Source of the DNA: Planctomyces sp.
GTDB lineage: Bacteria; Planctomycetota; Planctomycetia; Planctomycetales; Planctomycetaceae
Length of the DNA stretch: 64,000 bases
NCBI GenBank assembly: GCA_019636235.1
Contig: JAHBXW010000009.1
Location: forward strand, 124,001 to 188,000
Direction of reading: 5' to 3'
Numbering within the stretch: position 1 is the stretch's first letter; each line of letters starts with the position of its first letter. The translations under genes were made by a program, and so were the position numbers. Under the pieces are notes generated by a model, which had not been told where the DNA came from, made no database searches, and saw only the letters and a list, made by a program, of their open reading frames with translations. Shown here in pieces: positions 20,201-27,982 of the stretch.

Positions 20201-20277
20201 CCCTTGTCGAGCGACACGGGTTGGCCGCGCTCGCGCGGGGACTGTTCAACGCCAGCGAATTTCTGGTGATCGAATGA
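17272..20277 (+). CDS. PSD1 cytochrome / DUF1549 / DUF1553 protein with LamG-like insert
   Basis: This 1001-residue secreted protein has a signal peptide (about 1-26) and a PSD1 haem motif CLGCH at 49-53. DUF1549 covers about 145-400 (ERWGRHWLDIARYGES, CARCHDHKFDPI). A concanavalin/LamG-like domain at about 429-626 begins LRWSFDRWFADDSGR, includes KTLEAWVQLDSL and ends in GRIHHAQFYDRALDDAAV. DUF1553 covers about 720-980 (FGAGLVETPSDLGFNGG, PQRTATTTPLQALSLLNNSF). It is a paralogue of the gene at 12922 but carries a different carbohydrate-binding-type insert, so the pair may address different glycans. It starts 10 bases after the first DUF1501 gene and overlaps the second by ATGA. Confidence 0.92.
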   Translation: MHASRRPRLTIALLAALWLSGGRAAATEGEAGSESAGFEPIARLLAARCLGCHAGADAKAGLDLTHRDGALRGGEGGPALAPGDAEASPLWERVRDGDMPPDKPLDEADQRLLRAWIDGGAAWGAEAIDPFRFTTETRAGYDWWSLQPLAPASPPAVQNESWVRNDIDRFVLERLEAAGLAPSEAASPRALLRRVTIDLTGLPPTAEEMAAFEADPGDAAYEAIVDRLLSSPQYGERWGRHWLDIARYGESNGFERNGPRDHFWQYRDWVIEALNADLPYPEFVRQQIAGDLLTGGTEGAAAVGFLVAGVHNTVVGSSERMRRLARQDELEEVAGTLGQAFLGMTVHCARCHDHKFDPIRTEEYYRFIAALDGIQHGDRDELPVRDAAELAGVAEALAVVEASTRELMGTAGRRLAIDAAAGPAAPEPRLRWSFDRWFADDSGRIAGEVHGGARIEYGALVLDGARAWAASAPLNFSVGEKTLEAWVQLDSLEQRGGGVISLQFTDGSVFDAIVFGEREPRRWMAGSDGFARTQPLGGAEETEAMDRPVHVAIVYRQDGTIAAYRDGAPYGQPYQTGFATFGAGQAQLVFGMRHSPPGGDRMLMGRIHHAQFYDRALDDAAVRASFERGFSLDRAKLLAALNDVERAAFASLEERRGELQSRRDRLLARRERLYSVTPADPEAMRVHVRGGVTDFGPEVSAGGLSAVTGAAADFGLPAGAGDRERRLALARWITEDARPLLNRVIVNRLWQHHFGAGLVETPSDLGFNGGSPSHPELLDFLARELEGHGGRLKALHRQLTLSSTYRQSSRLRRDAFEVDAGNRLLWRASPRRLDAETLRDAMLQSSGALNLEAGGPGFRDVELLSLNGTTYYLPIEADRPEFHRRSIYRFVPRDGASALLETFDCPDPSVTAPQRTATTTPLQALSLLNNSFVLAMSGRVARRAEAGTESREAAVGRVWELIVGRLPEDVERTESAALVERHGLAALARGLFNASEFLVIE

Positions 20278-21716
20278 TTTGGAATCCCTGGGATCGGCGC
20301 ACGCCGCGGCGCGGCTTTCTGGACTTCGCATCCCGGGGGCTGGGGGCGACCGCGCTGTGGCAGCTGCTGGCCCGGGAGGAGGGCGTCCGCGCGTCGGACG
20401 CGTCGGGAAACGAGGCGCCCCCCCAGCCGCGGATCCGGCGGGCGGTGCAGATCTGCCTTGTCGGCGGCCTCAGCCATCTCGATTCGTTCGACTACCGTCC
20501 CCGGCTTGAAAGCCATCATGGCAAGTCGCTGCAAAGCGACGAGCAGCCCGACATTTTCTTCGGGCAGGTGGGGCTGCTGCGGAAGAGCGATTGGACGTTC
20601 GCGCAGCACGGGGAGTCGGGACTGTGGGTGTCGGACCTGTTTCCGAACATCGCCGGAGTCGCCGACGAGTTGACGGTCATCCGCTCGATGGTCAGCGATT
20701 CGGCCAATCACACGCCGGCGCTGTTCGTCGCGAACAGCGGGTTCCAGTTCAACAGCTTTCCGTCGATGGGAAGCTGGCTGTCCTACGGACTGGGAAACGA
20801 ATCGGACGCGCTGCCGACGTTCGTGGTGCTTCCGGATGGGCGCGGCCGGCCGAACGGCGGGGCGTCCAACTGGTCGAACGGCTTTCTGCCGGCCCAGCAT
20901 CAGGGGGTCATGTTTCAGGATGGTTCGCGTCCGGTGCGGGACCTGTTCCCGGCGGATGCGAAGGCGGCGAGCGCGGACGACGACGTGCGGGCGTTTGTGA
21001 GTCGCATGAACCGCCGCCGACTGGACCAGGCGGGCGGGGATCAGGCGCTGTCGGCCCGCATTGAAAGCTACGAACTGGCCGCGCGGATGCAGTCGTCGAT
21101 CCCGGCCGTCAGCGACCTGTCGCAGGAAACCGCCGAGACGCAGGCGCTGTATGGCATCGGCGACGAAGCGACGGACGACTGCGGCCGGAAATGCCTGCTG
21201 GCGCGGAGGCTGCTGGAACGCGGCGTGCGGTTCGTACAGCTGTATTCCGGCGGTCCGATCGGCGGGACGCCGCGCACAAGCTGGGACGCACATGAAGATG
21301 TCCGAGAGAATCACACGGCCGAGGCCGGACGGATCGACCAGCCGGTGGCCGCGCTGGTGCGGGACCTGAAGCAGCGGGGCCTGCTCGACGACACGCTGGT
21401 GCTGTTCACGACGGAGTTCGGCCGGACGCCCTTCACGCAGTCGGCGTCCGATACGGTCGGGACGGGCCGCGACCATAATCGATACGGGTTTTCCGTGTGG
21501 ATGGCGGGCGGCGGATTGCGTCCGGGCCTGGCCTTTGGAAGCACCGACGAGATCGGCTGGAAAGCGGTCGAGCATCCCGTGCCGTGGCATGACTTCCATG
21601 CGACGGTGCTGCACCTGTTTGGAATCGACCACACGCAACTGACGTACTACCACAACGGCATCCAGCGGCGGCTGACGAACGTGCACGGGGAGGTGGTGCG
21701 GGGCGTTCTGGCGTAG
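20274..21716 (+). CDS. DUF1501 Tat-exported protein, copy B
   Basis: This 480-residue protein has a twin-arginine signal close to the N-terminus (PRRGFLDFASRGLGATAL, with R12 and R13). The DUF1501 body includes FTTEFGRTPFTQS, GRDHNRYGFSVWMAGGG and HATVLHLFGIDHTQLTYYHNG. Its ATG lies in an ATGA overlap with the stop of the preceding PSD1 gene, so translation is coupled. It is paralogous to copy A but clearly divergent, so the duplication is not recent. This is the last gene of the operon; it ends 10 bases before the convergent YebC-family gene. Confidence 0.9.
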   Translation: MIWNPWDRRTPRRGFLDFASRGLGATALWQLLAREEGVRASDASGNEAPPQPRIRRAVQICLVGGLSHLDSFDYRPRLESHHGKSLQSDEQPDIFFGQVGLLRKSDWTFAQHGESGLWVSDLFPNIAGVADELTVIRSMVSDSANHTPALFVANSGFQFNSFPSMGSWLSYGLGNESDALPTFVVLPDGRGRPNGGASNWSNGFLPAQHQGVMFQDGSRPVRDLFPADAKAASADDDVRAFVSRMNRRRLDQAGGDQALSARIESYELAARMQSSIPAVSDLSQETAETQALYGIGDEATDDCGRKCLLARRLLERGVRFVQLYSGGPIGGTPRTSWDAHEDVRENHTAEAGRIDQPVAALVRDLKQRGLLDDTLVLFTTEFGRTPFTQSASDTVGTGRDHNRYGFSVWMAGGGLRPGLAFGSTDEIGWKAVEHPVPWHDFHATVLHLFGIDHTQLTYYHNGIQRRLTNVHGEVVRGVLA

Positions 21717-21726
21717 CCAGCCGGGA

Positions 21727-22482
21727 TCACGCGCCGGACGTCAGTTCCGCGATCAGCGCATCGGGGAGGCTGTAATTCGCGGTGACGCTCTGGACGTCTT
21801 CGTTTTCCTGGAGCGCTTCGACGAGTTCGAGAATTCGGCGGCCGTCTTCGATGCTGAGTTCCACGGTGTTGGCCGGGATGCGGGCGATTTCGGCGACGTT
21901 GGCGGGCAGTCCGGCGGCCTCGAGCGCCTGGCTGACATCAGCGAACGCGTCGACGGCGCAGGTCACTTCGTAGATGTCGCCGGAGGCTTTGACGTCGTCG
22001 GCGCCCGCATCCAGGGCGATTTCGAAGACGCGGTCCTCGGGAGCGGCGGCGACGGGGATGGCGAACAGTCCCTTGCGTTCGAACATCCAGGCGACGGCTC
22101 CGGCGCCGCCGAGGTTGCCGCCGTGGACCTCGAACGTTTTGCGGACTTCGCCGGCGGTTCGATTGCGGTTGTCGGTCAGCGCGTCGCACAGGACGGCGAC
22201 GCCCCCCGGGCCGAAGCCTTCGTAGGTCAGTTCGACGAAATCGTCGCCCCCCAGTTCGCCGCTGCCCTTCTTCACCGCCCGTTCGATGTTGTCCTTGGGC
22301 ATGCTGTTCTTGCGAGCCTTTTCGACGGCCACGCGGAGCGCGATGTTGAACTGCGGGTCGGGGCCGCCGCGCCGCGCGGCCACCATGATGGCGCGGCTCA
22401 ACTGGCCGAACAGGGCGCCGCGCTTCTTGTCGACGCGGTCCTTGCGGTACACGATGTTGGCGAAATGCGAATGTCCAGCCAT
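21727..22482 (-). CDS. YebC/PmpR-family (TACO1-like) protein
   Basis: This 251-residue protein starts MAGHSHFANIVYRKDRVDKKR, the conserved N-terminus of the family (usually AGHSKWANIKHRK). It contains the GFGPGGVAVLCDALTDNRNRT signature and a C-terminal three-layer domain ending in ALQENEDVQSV. Family members were described as DNA-binding regulators, and more recently as factors that help ribosomes through difficult stretches such as proline runs. Variation is seen in the N-terminal helix: SKW is replaced by SHF. ATG 22482 is fixed by the conserved N-terminus. The gene lies 85 bases downstream of the TPR gene and may share its transcript. ruvC is absent. Confidence 0.94.
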   Translation of the reverse strand: MAGHSHFANIVYRKDRVDKKRGALFGQLSRAIMVAARRGGPDPQFNIALRVAVEKARKNSMPKDNIERAVKKGSGELGGDDFVELTYEGFGPGGVAVLCDALTDNRNRTAGEVRKTFEVHGGNLGGAGAVAWMFERKGLFAIPVAAAPEDRVFEIALDAGADDVKASGDIYEVTCAVDAFADVSQALEAAGLPANVAEIARIPANTVELSIEDGRRILELVEALQENEDVQSVTANYSLPDALIAELTSGA

Positions 22483-22567
22483 ATCCGAATCGTGCGCACC
22501 CTGTGCCTGGGAACCCATGAACCCGCCTGGCGCCGCGCGGCGGGGGAAACCGCAAATCCTAGCAGGT

Positions 22568-24886
22568 TCACTCGACCTTGCCGCTGTCCGCCGCGGGCGC
22601 CGCAACCGGCCGGCGGTCCTCGGGCAGCTTGTCGAGGACCGACTTCAGCAGCTTTTCGTCCTGCCGCGTCTTCTTCTGCTCGAGTTCCGCCGCCTTGACC
22701 CAGGCGTCGAGCGCCTCGTCATGCTGGCCAAGCTTTTCCAGCACGTCGCCGAGATGATCCCAGATCGTGGTGTCGTTGCCCCGGTCGTATGTCGTCGCCT
22801 TCTCGAGATGCGCGCGGGCCTCGTCGTAGCGTTCGAGCCGATACAGCACCCAGCCCATGCTGTCGAGGTAGGCGGCGTTTTCGGGTTCGGCGGCAAGGGC
22901 CTTCGAAATCATCTCATGGGCCTGCTCGAGGTTCTTGTTGCGGTCGGCCCACAGGTACCCCAGATCGTTGTTGGCCTGCGTGTTCTCCGGCTCCTTCTTC
23001 AGCACGTCCTCCAGGATCTTTTCGCCCTTGTCGAACTCTTCGAGATGGACGTAGATCGCCGACAGGCTGAAGCGGGACGTGTTGATCAGATCGGAATCCG
23101 TGCCGTCACGCTCGGCCCCGGCGATGACCTCTTCGAAAACGCGGATCGCCTCGGTCCAGCGCTGCGCGTGATAGTTGATCCAGCCTTCCCGGTAATGCAG
23201 AAAGCTGTTCTGAGGTTGCGCCTGGCGGGCGGCGCGGATCAACTCCAGCGCCTTGTCGGTTTCGCCGGACATTTCATACGCGGCCGACTGCAGCGCCTGG
23301 TACATCCAGCGCTGGTCGTCCAGCGCCGGATTCTGGAGCGCCTCGTCGAGCAGCTTCACCGCGTCGCCATGCCGGTCCTGATCCATCAGGTGGCTGGACA
23401 GCTCCTGGTACAGCTGAAACGACGGCTGATTCTGCATCGTGATCGCCAGCCGGTAGAACGCGCTGGCGTCGTCGGTGCGTTTGGCGTCGACCGAGAGTTT
23501 GCCGCAGATATACGCCTGCACGAATTCGAGCTTGGGAGGTTCGGCGTTCCGCAGCGTGTGTGCATGGCCGACGAACAGGTCCATCGCCTCCTGGCTGTCA
23601 GTCAGGGTTTTCAACTCGAGGACGAATCGCGATGAAAGATCGCGGACTTCCGGATCGACGGCGGCGGGCAGGCTTTGGTCCTCCTTCGGAACAGGAATCG
23701 CCTGGTAGGCCTGGATCACGTGATTGAACAGGTCCTCGCCCTGTTTCTTCTGTCGCGCGATGGAGATCAGCCCGATGAGGGCTCGGGGATCGCGCGCGCC
23801 GCCCGGCGCCTTCAGGTAAGCCTGCTTCGCCTCGTCCAGCCGATCGGCGGCGAGATACTCATCGCCCAGAAAGAACGCCAGCGATGCGTTCTGCGGATCG
23901 GCCGATGCCAACTGTTCCAGCCGCGGCAGCAATTCCGAACCGCGGTTCAATTCCGTCAGCAGATCCTTCAACAGCTGGTACGCCGCGCGGCCCCGCGTCT
24001 GCAGCTGCGCAACGAAGTACTTGTCGAGTTCCTCGAGCGCCTTGTCGGGCTTGCCCGTCTGCCGGAACAGAGTCGCCAGATTGAAGCTGTGCAGTCCGGG
24101 CCGCGCTGTGCGGAACTTCGCCGCTTCATTGAAGGCGTCGAGCGCCAGGTCCGGGTCCTCGGCCAGCAGGAACACCTGGCCGAACTCCTCATAGGTCACG
24201 CCGGGATCGCCCACGAGTTCCTTGCGCTGGTCCTCGGTCGTCCGATCGTCCGGGGCCTTCAGGTATTCGAACACGATCCGGTAGTGCTGGGCGGCTTCCC
24301 TGGGCCGGTTGGCGACGCGCTCGAACGTCCCGAGCTGCTTCAGAACCGGCAGCCGGCGGGCGAACGTGCTGTCCTCGGGCAGCAGTTCCAGCCCCTGCTT
24401 GAGCAGCCCGATGCCGTCCTCGATGCGGTTCGTCCGCGCCAGAAACAAAGCCACGCCCTGCACCAGCACGATGCCGTCCGGCCGGCGGCGGGCGCCCTCC
24501 AGGGCCGTCTGTTTCGCGGCATCGGTGTCGCCCGATTCCAGCAGGGCCGGCACCAGCGCGCGGTACGGAACCAGGCTGTCCGGTTCATTCGCCACCGCCT
24601 TCTTCAGCGCCGCAACAGCCTGCTCGGTTTCTCCGCGGGACAGCAGCACCTGCGCCGTCATGAACCATGCCAGCGATTCGCCGCGCAGCCGCTCCTTGTC
24701 GGCCAGGGGCTCGGCCGGCTGGAACGGGAGAAACAGGTCGTCGCCGATTCGCAGGACGGGCGCCGGGAGGTCGGTCGTTTCCGCGGGGTTCGGCGCGGGG
24801 GGCGACGTCTGCTCGGCGAATGCGGCGCCGCTGGCTGAAAGGAGCAGGGCAAAGGCCCCGACGGCGGCGGAGAAACGCGGCATCAT
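22568..24886 (-). CDS. secreted TPR repeat protein
   Basis: This 772-residue protein has a signal peptide (about 1-25, ending ASGAAFAEQ). TPR-like helices then run through nearly its whole length (GETEQAVAALKKAV, DLALDAFNEAAKF, HYREGWINYHAQRW, NNDLGYLWADRN, YLDSMGWVLYRLERYDEAR, WDHLGDVLEKLGQHDEALDAW). It has no catalytic domain. The architecture resembles periplasmic TPR scaffolds used in envelope assembly or export, but no specific homologue is recognised. Two adjacent ATGs exist (24886 and 24883); GGGAG is better spaced for the second, so the exact start is uncertain by one residue. A promoter at 24976-25005 precedes it, and the YebC-family gene follows. Confidence 0.85.
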   Translation of the reverse strand: MMPRFSAAVGAFALLLSASGAAFAEQTSPPAPNPAETTDLPAPVLRIGDDLFLPFQPAEPLADKERLRGESLAWFMTAQVLLSRGETEQAVAALKKAVANEPDSLVPYRALVPALLESGDTDAAKQTALEGARRRPDGIVLVQGVALFLARTNRIEDGIGLLKQGLELLPEDSTFARRLPVLKQLGTFERVANRPREAAQHYRIVFEYLKAPDDRTTEDQRKELVGDPGVTYEEFGQVFLLAEDPDLALDAFNEAAKFRTARPGLHSFNLATLFRQTGKPDKALEELDKYFVAQLQTRGRAAYQLLKDLLTELNRGSELLPRLEQLASADPQNASLAFFLGDEYLAADRLDEAKQAYLKAPGGARDPRALIGLISIARQKKQGEDLFNHVIQAYQAIPVPKEDQSLPAAVDPEVRDLSSRFVLELKTLTDSQEAMDLFVGHAHTLRNAEPPKLEFVQAYICGKLSVDAKRTDDASAFYRLAITMQNQPSFQLYQELSSHLMDQDRHGDAVKLLDEALQNPALDDQRWMYQALQSAAYEMSGETDKALELIRAARQAQPQNSFLHYREGWINYHAQRWTEAIRVFEEVIAGAERDGTDSDLINTSRFSLSAIYVHLEEFDKGEKILEDVLKKEPENTQANNDLGYLWADRNKNLEQAHEMISKALAAEPENAAYLDSMGWVLYRLERYDEARAHLEKATTYDRGNDTTIWDHLGDVLEKLGQHDEALDAWVKAAELEQKKTRQDEKLLKSVLDKLPEDRRPVAAPAADSGKVE

Positions 24887-24975
24887 GACTCCCGACTCGT
24901 TCGTTGGCAGAGACGCAGCGGCCGTTCCGAACGGCCTGCCAGTCGCTTGCGTCCCTGCCGAAGTTGTCCTTGACG

Positions 24976-25005
24976 ATTCTAGCAGCGTGGCGAGCGGCCG
25001 AACAA
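24976..25005 (-). promoter_or_regulatory. putative sigma-70 promoter for the secreted TPR gene
   Basis: Read on the minus strand: TTGTTC (25005-25000), 18-base spacer, TAGAAT (24981-24976). It lies 90 bases upstream of the TPR start, in the divergent gap shared with psd. Confidence 0.5.
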
Positions 25006-25155
25006 TTGGCGCTTTTTCAGACCGGGGCGAAGTCACATCAAAATCGAGGCGTCCCGCGGCTTTTCGCACGGGAGACCCGGGCATACGATCGCTGCTCCCG
25101 CCGCCGGATGCCGGTCGCGGACCTCCGGTTTCCCCTTCGACGTTCGCCCGACCAC

Positions 25156-26199
25156 ATGGACTCTTCCGGCTCGCCGCCCGATTCCGCAACCCGGTCCCCT
25201 GGCCCCTCCGGCGACTGGCCGCAGCGCCCGCTGGAACCGATGGACCCGCAGGTCGCGTGGGATCAGCCCGGAGGCGGGATCGTCGTGAATTTGGAGCTGG
25301 CCTGGGGACGACTTCGCCGCTGGTGGCTGAAGTCGCTCCGCCGCACATATGTCGAACGGATGCGGCAACTGCGGAAAGGGGATCGCAACGGCTGCCCGCA
25401 CGAGGTGCTCGACCCCCGCGACCTCAAGTTCTTCCGCAGCCAGGGGGGATACTACTGGGATCGCCAGGACGATCCGTTCGCCTGGCGGGATCGGATTCCC
25501 TTTGCGCGGGCTGGATTGTGCGAGCTGCTCGTGTTTTCCGTGCTGACATTCGGTCCGGCGAAGGCGCTGGCCGCCTGGGCGCTGCTGGGCGACCTGTCGA
25601 CCGGGACCGCTGTGGCGGTCTGGCTGGCCGTCGCCGCGCTGGTTGTGGTCGGGGGACTGATCGTCTGGTTCTTCCGGGATCCGCCGCGGGCCATTCCGGG
25701 GGGGCCGGAGTCGATCGTCTCGCCGGCGGATGGCAAAATCGTGGCGATCGAGGAGATCGAGCACGACGAGTTCATCGGCGGGCCGGCCGTGCTGATCGGC
25801 ATCTTCCTGTCGATCTTCAACGTGCATATCAACCGGTCGCCGCTGGCAGGACGGGTGGTCGGCATCCGGTACACACGCGGCAAGTTTCTGAATGCATTGC
25901 GGCCGGAGTCGGCGCGGGAGAATGAGCAACTGGCGGTTCGCATGCAGGCGTCGGAGGCGCCGCATCGGCCGTTCGTGGTGCGGCAGATCACCGGGGCCAT
26001 CGCGCGGCGGATTGTGTGCTGGCTGAAGCCGGGGGACGAACTGACGCGGGGCGAGCAGTTCGGGATGATCAAGCTCGGATCACGGACGGAGCTCGTTCTG
26101 CCGCGCGAAGCGGGGCTGGAGATCCAGGTCAGGATCGGCGATTCGGTGCAGGCTGGGAGCAGCGTGCTGGGCGTCTATGGGGCGGCGCGAGGAGCGTGA
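25156..26199 (+). CDS. psd: phosphatidylserine decarboxylase with long N-terminal extension
   Basis: This 347-residue proenzyme converts phosphatidylserine to phosphatidylethanolamine at the membrane. The catalytic half contains WFFRDPPR (171-178), SPADGK (189-194), FNVHINRSP (221-229) and the self-cleavage motif LGS (307-309), where Ser309 would become the pyruvoyl group. It resembles the short PsdD-type enzyme. Compared with that (about 210-230 residues) it has roughly 115 extra N-terminal residues: a Pro/Ser-rich start, a basic helix (RLRRWWLKSLRR) and a segment with DLKFFRSQGGYYWDR. Two hydrophobic segments follow (about 120-145 and 153-172). The ATG at 25156 lacks a clear ribosome-binding site; longer starts are possible. 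pssA is not adjacent. Confidence 0.9.
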   Translation: MDSSGSPPDSATRSPGPSGDWPQRPLEPMDPQVAWDQPGGGIVVNLELAWGRLRRWWLKSLRRTYVERMRQLRKGDRNGCPHEVLDPRDLKFFRSQGGYYWDRQDDPFAWRDRIPFARAGLCELLVFSVLTFGPAKALAAWALLGDLSTGTAVAVWLAVAALVVVGGLIVWFFRDPPRAIPGGPESIVSPADGKIVAIEEIEHDEFIGGPAVLIGIFLSIFNVHINRSPLAGRVVGIRYTRGKFLNALRPESARENEQLAVRMQASEAPHRPFVVRQITGAIARRIVCWLKPGDELTRGEQFGMIKLGSRTELVLPREAGLEIQVRIGDSVQAGSSVLGVYGAARGA

Positions 26200-26239
26200 G
26201 CCGGGATGGGTGGCACGAACCGGCGCGATGGCCTGCGGT

Positions 26240-26258
26240 CCGACGGCGGAGCCGTCGG
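26240..26258 (+). terminator. perfect hairpin after psd
   Basis: Eight-base stem CCGACGGC (26240-26247) / GCCGTCGG (26251-26258) with a GGA loop, 41 bases after the psd stop. No T-run follows, so it may stall or protect the transcript rather than terminate it alone. Confidence 0.4.
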
Positions 26259-26280
26259 CTTGGGCCCGGGCGATCGATGA

Positions 26281-26457
26281 TCAATGACCAATCCGCGATG
26301 ACCATTGACCAATTCACCACGTATGTCACGGCATGCGTCACGCCCGTCGCTGCGGTTCTGGGCGTGCCACAATTTGCACTCGTCAATGGCCGTTTTGCAA
26401 ATTGCAATGTGCCATTGCCGATGGCCAATCACCGATCCGCGTCGCCCGGTCGCGGAT
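26281..26457. repeat. AT-richer patch with nested inverted repeats between psd and lpdA
   Basis: This non-coding stretch has visibly lower GC than its surroundings. CAATGGC (26384-26390) pairs with GCCATTG (26411-26417), enclosing two TTGCAA palindromes (26395-26400 and 26402-26407), so a nested hairpin can form. A second inverted repeat, ATCCGCG (26435-26441) / CGCGGAT (26451-26457), touches the lpdA stop codon. Words such as TCAATGACCA and CCATTGACCA recur. It may serve as a bidirectional transcription end between the convergent genes. Confidence 0.5.
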
Positions 26458-27851
26458 TAGAAGTGAATCGCCCGGCGGTCGACCGCCAGCGCCGCTTCCT
26501 TGACCGCTTCCGCCAGCGTCGGATGCGCGTGGCACACGCGGGCCAGATCCTCGCTGCTCGCCCCGAACTCCATCGCTGCCGCCGCCTCGGCGATCAGCTC
26601 GCCCGCATGCGGCCCGATGATGTGCACCCCCAGAATCCGGTCGGTCTCCTCGTCCGCGAGAATCTTGACCAGTCCGTCGGTGTGGCCGCCGGCCTTCGCG
26701 CGGCCGTTCGCCAGAAACGGAAACGTTCCCTTGCGGTATTTCCGGTTTGACTGCTTGAGGGCGTCCTCCGTCTGTCCGACGGTGGCGATCTCCGGTTCGG
26801 TGTACACGACGCCGGGGATTACGCCGTAATTCACGTGCCCGTGGCCCGTGATGATCTGCTCGACGCAGGCGACGCCTTCCTCCTCCGCCTTGTGAGCCAG
26901 CATCGCTCCGCCGATGACGTCTCCGATCGCGTACACGCCCGGAGCCGTCGTTCGAAACTCCGCATCGACCGTAATGAACCCGCGTTTGTCGGTCTGGACG
27001 CCAACCGTCTCCAGCCCGAGGTTCTGCGAGTTCGGCTTGCGGCCGACCGCGACCAGCACCCGGTCGCAGCGGACGGGGTCCGCCCCCTCGATTTCAATTT
27101 CGACCGCCTTCTTCAGCGTCCGGACGCCCGTGACACGCGAGCCGAGCCGGAAATCGAGCCCCTGTTTCTTGAAGATCTTCAAGCCCTCGGCGGCGAGTTC
27201 CGAATCCATGCCGGGCAGGATCCGGTCCAGGTATTCCAACACCGTGACCTGCGAGCCGAGCCGTCGCCAGACAGTGCCGAGTTCGAGCCCGATGTAACCC
27301 GCACCGATCACGACCAGCCGCGAGGGCACATCGGAAAACGACAGCGCCTCGGTGCTGCTGACGACGCGATCGCCGTCGAGTTCGATCCCGGGGAGCGTGG
27401 CGGGCAGGCTGCCGGTCGCGAGCAGGACGAAGTCCGCGGTGAGCGTCTGCGCGGCGCCTTTGCCCTCGACGACGACGCGTCCCGGCCCGTCCAGCCGGCC
27501 GCGCCCCAGAACGCGGGTGATCTTCCGCTTCTTGAACAGGCCGTCGATCCCCGCGGCGAGCGTTTTCACGACGGTCGTCTTGTGGTCCAGCATGGCGGGC
27601 AGGTCCAGCGAGACGTTGTCGGCGACGATGCCTCGCCCCGCAAATCCCCCCCTGGCCGTTTCGTACAGAGCGCTCGATTCCAGAAGCGCCTTGCTGGGGA
27701 TGCAGCCCACGCGGAGGCAGACCCCCCCGAGCTGCGGCTCGCTCTCGACGCAGGCGACCGTCTTGCCGAGCTGGGCGGCGCGAATCGCCGCGACGTACCC
27801 TCCGGGGCCTCCCCCAATGACGATCAGGTCAAAATGCGACGGTTTTTCCAT
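26457..27851 (-). CDS. lpdA: dihydrolipoyl dehydrogenase
   Basis: This 464-residue FAD disulfide oxidoreductase reoxidises dihydrolipoyl groups in 2-oxoacid dehydrogenase complexes or the glycine cleavage system. The FAD motif GGGPGGYVAAI begins at 13. The redox disulfide is in GGVCLRVGCIPSK (C45, C50). The NAD fold shows VIGAGYIGLELG, and the C-terminal active-site base motif is HAHPTLAEA. All hallmarks are intact and the length is normal. No E1, E2 or glycine cleavage gene is adjacent, so the complex it serves cannot be told from here. Confidence 0.95.
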   Translation of the reverse strand: MEKPSHFDLIVIGGGPGGYVAAIRAAQLGKTVACVESEPQLGGVCLRVGCIPSKALLESSALYETARGGFAGRGIVADNVSLDLPAMLDHKTTVVKTLAAGIDGLFKKRKITRVLGRGRLDGPGRVVVEGKGAAQTLTADFVLLATGSLPATLPGIELDGDRVVSSTEALSFSDVPSRLVVIGAGYIGLELGTVWRRLGSQVTVLEYLDRILPGMDSELAAEGLKIFKKQGLDFRLGSRVTGVRTLKKAVEIEIEGADPVRCDRVLVAVGRKPNSQNLGLETVGVQTDKRGFITVDAEFRTTAPGVYAIGDVIGGAMLAHKAEEEGVACVEQIITGHGHVNYGVIPGVVYTEPEIATVGQTEDALKQSNRKYRKGTFPFLANGRAKAGGHTDGLVKILADEETDRILGVHIIGPHAGELIAEAAAAMEFGASSEDLARVCHAHPTLAEAVKEAALAVDRRAIHF

Positions 27852-27982
27852 TGCGGGCAGGTCAATCGGGGAAAGCGAAGCGGAGGTCAGGCGGCCCTGG
27901 GCCGGCGCGTGCCGACGCTAACGAATCAGGCGCGCCGTCGGAAGCCTGTGGACGGGCGATTCGGCGGGAGTGCGGGTGCGGC

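Noticed and set aside
17329-21686. Long minus-strand open frames opposite the PSD1 and DUF1501 genes
   Set aside because: Shadows of well-supported genes; no domain or ribosome-binding evidence.
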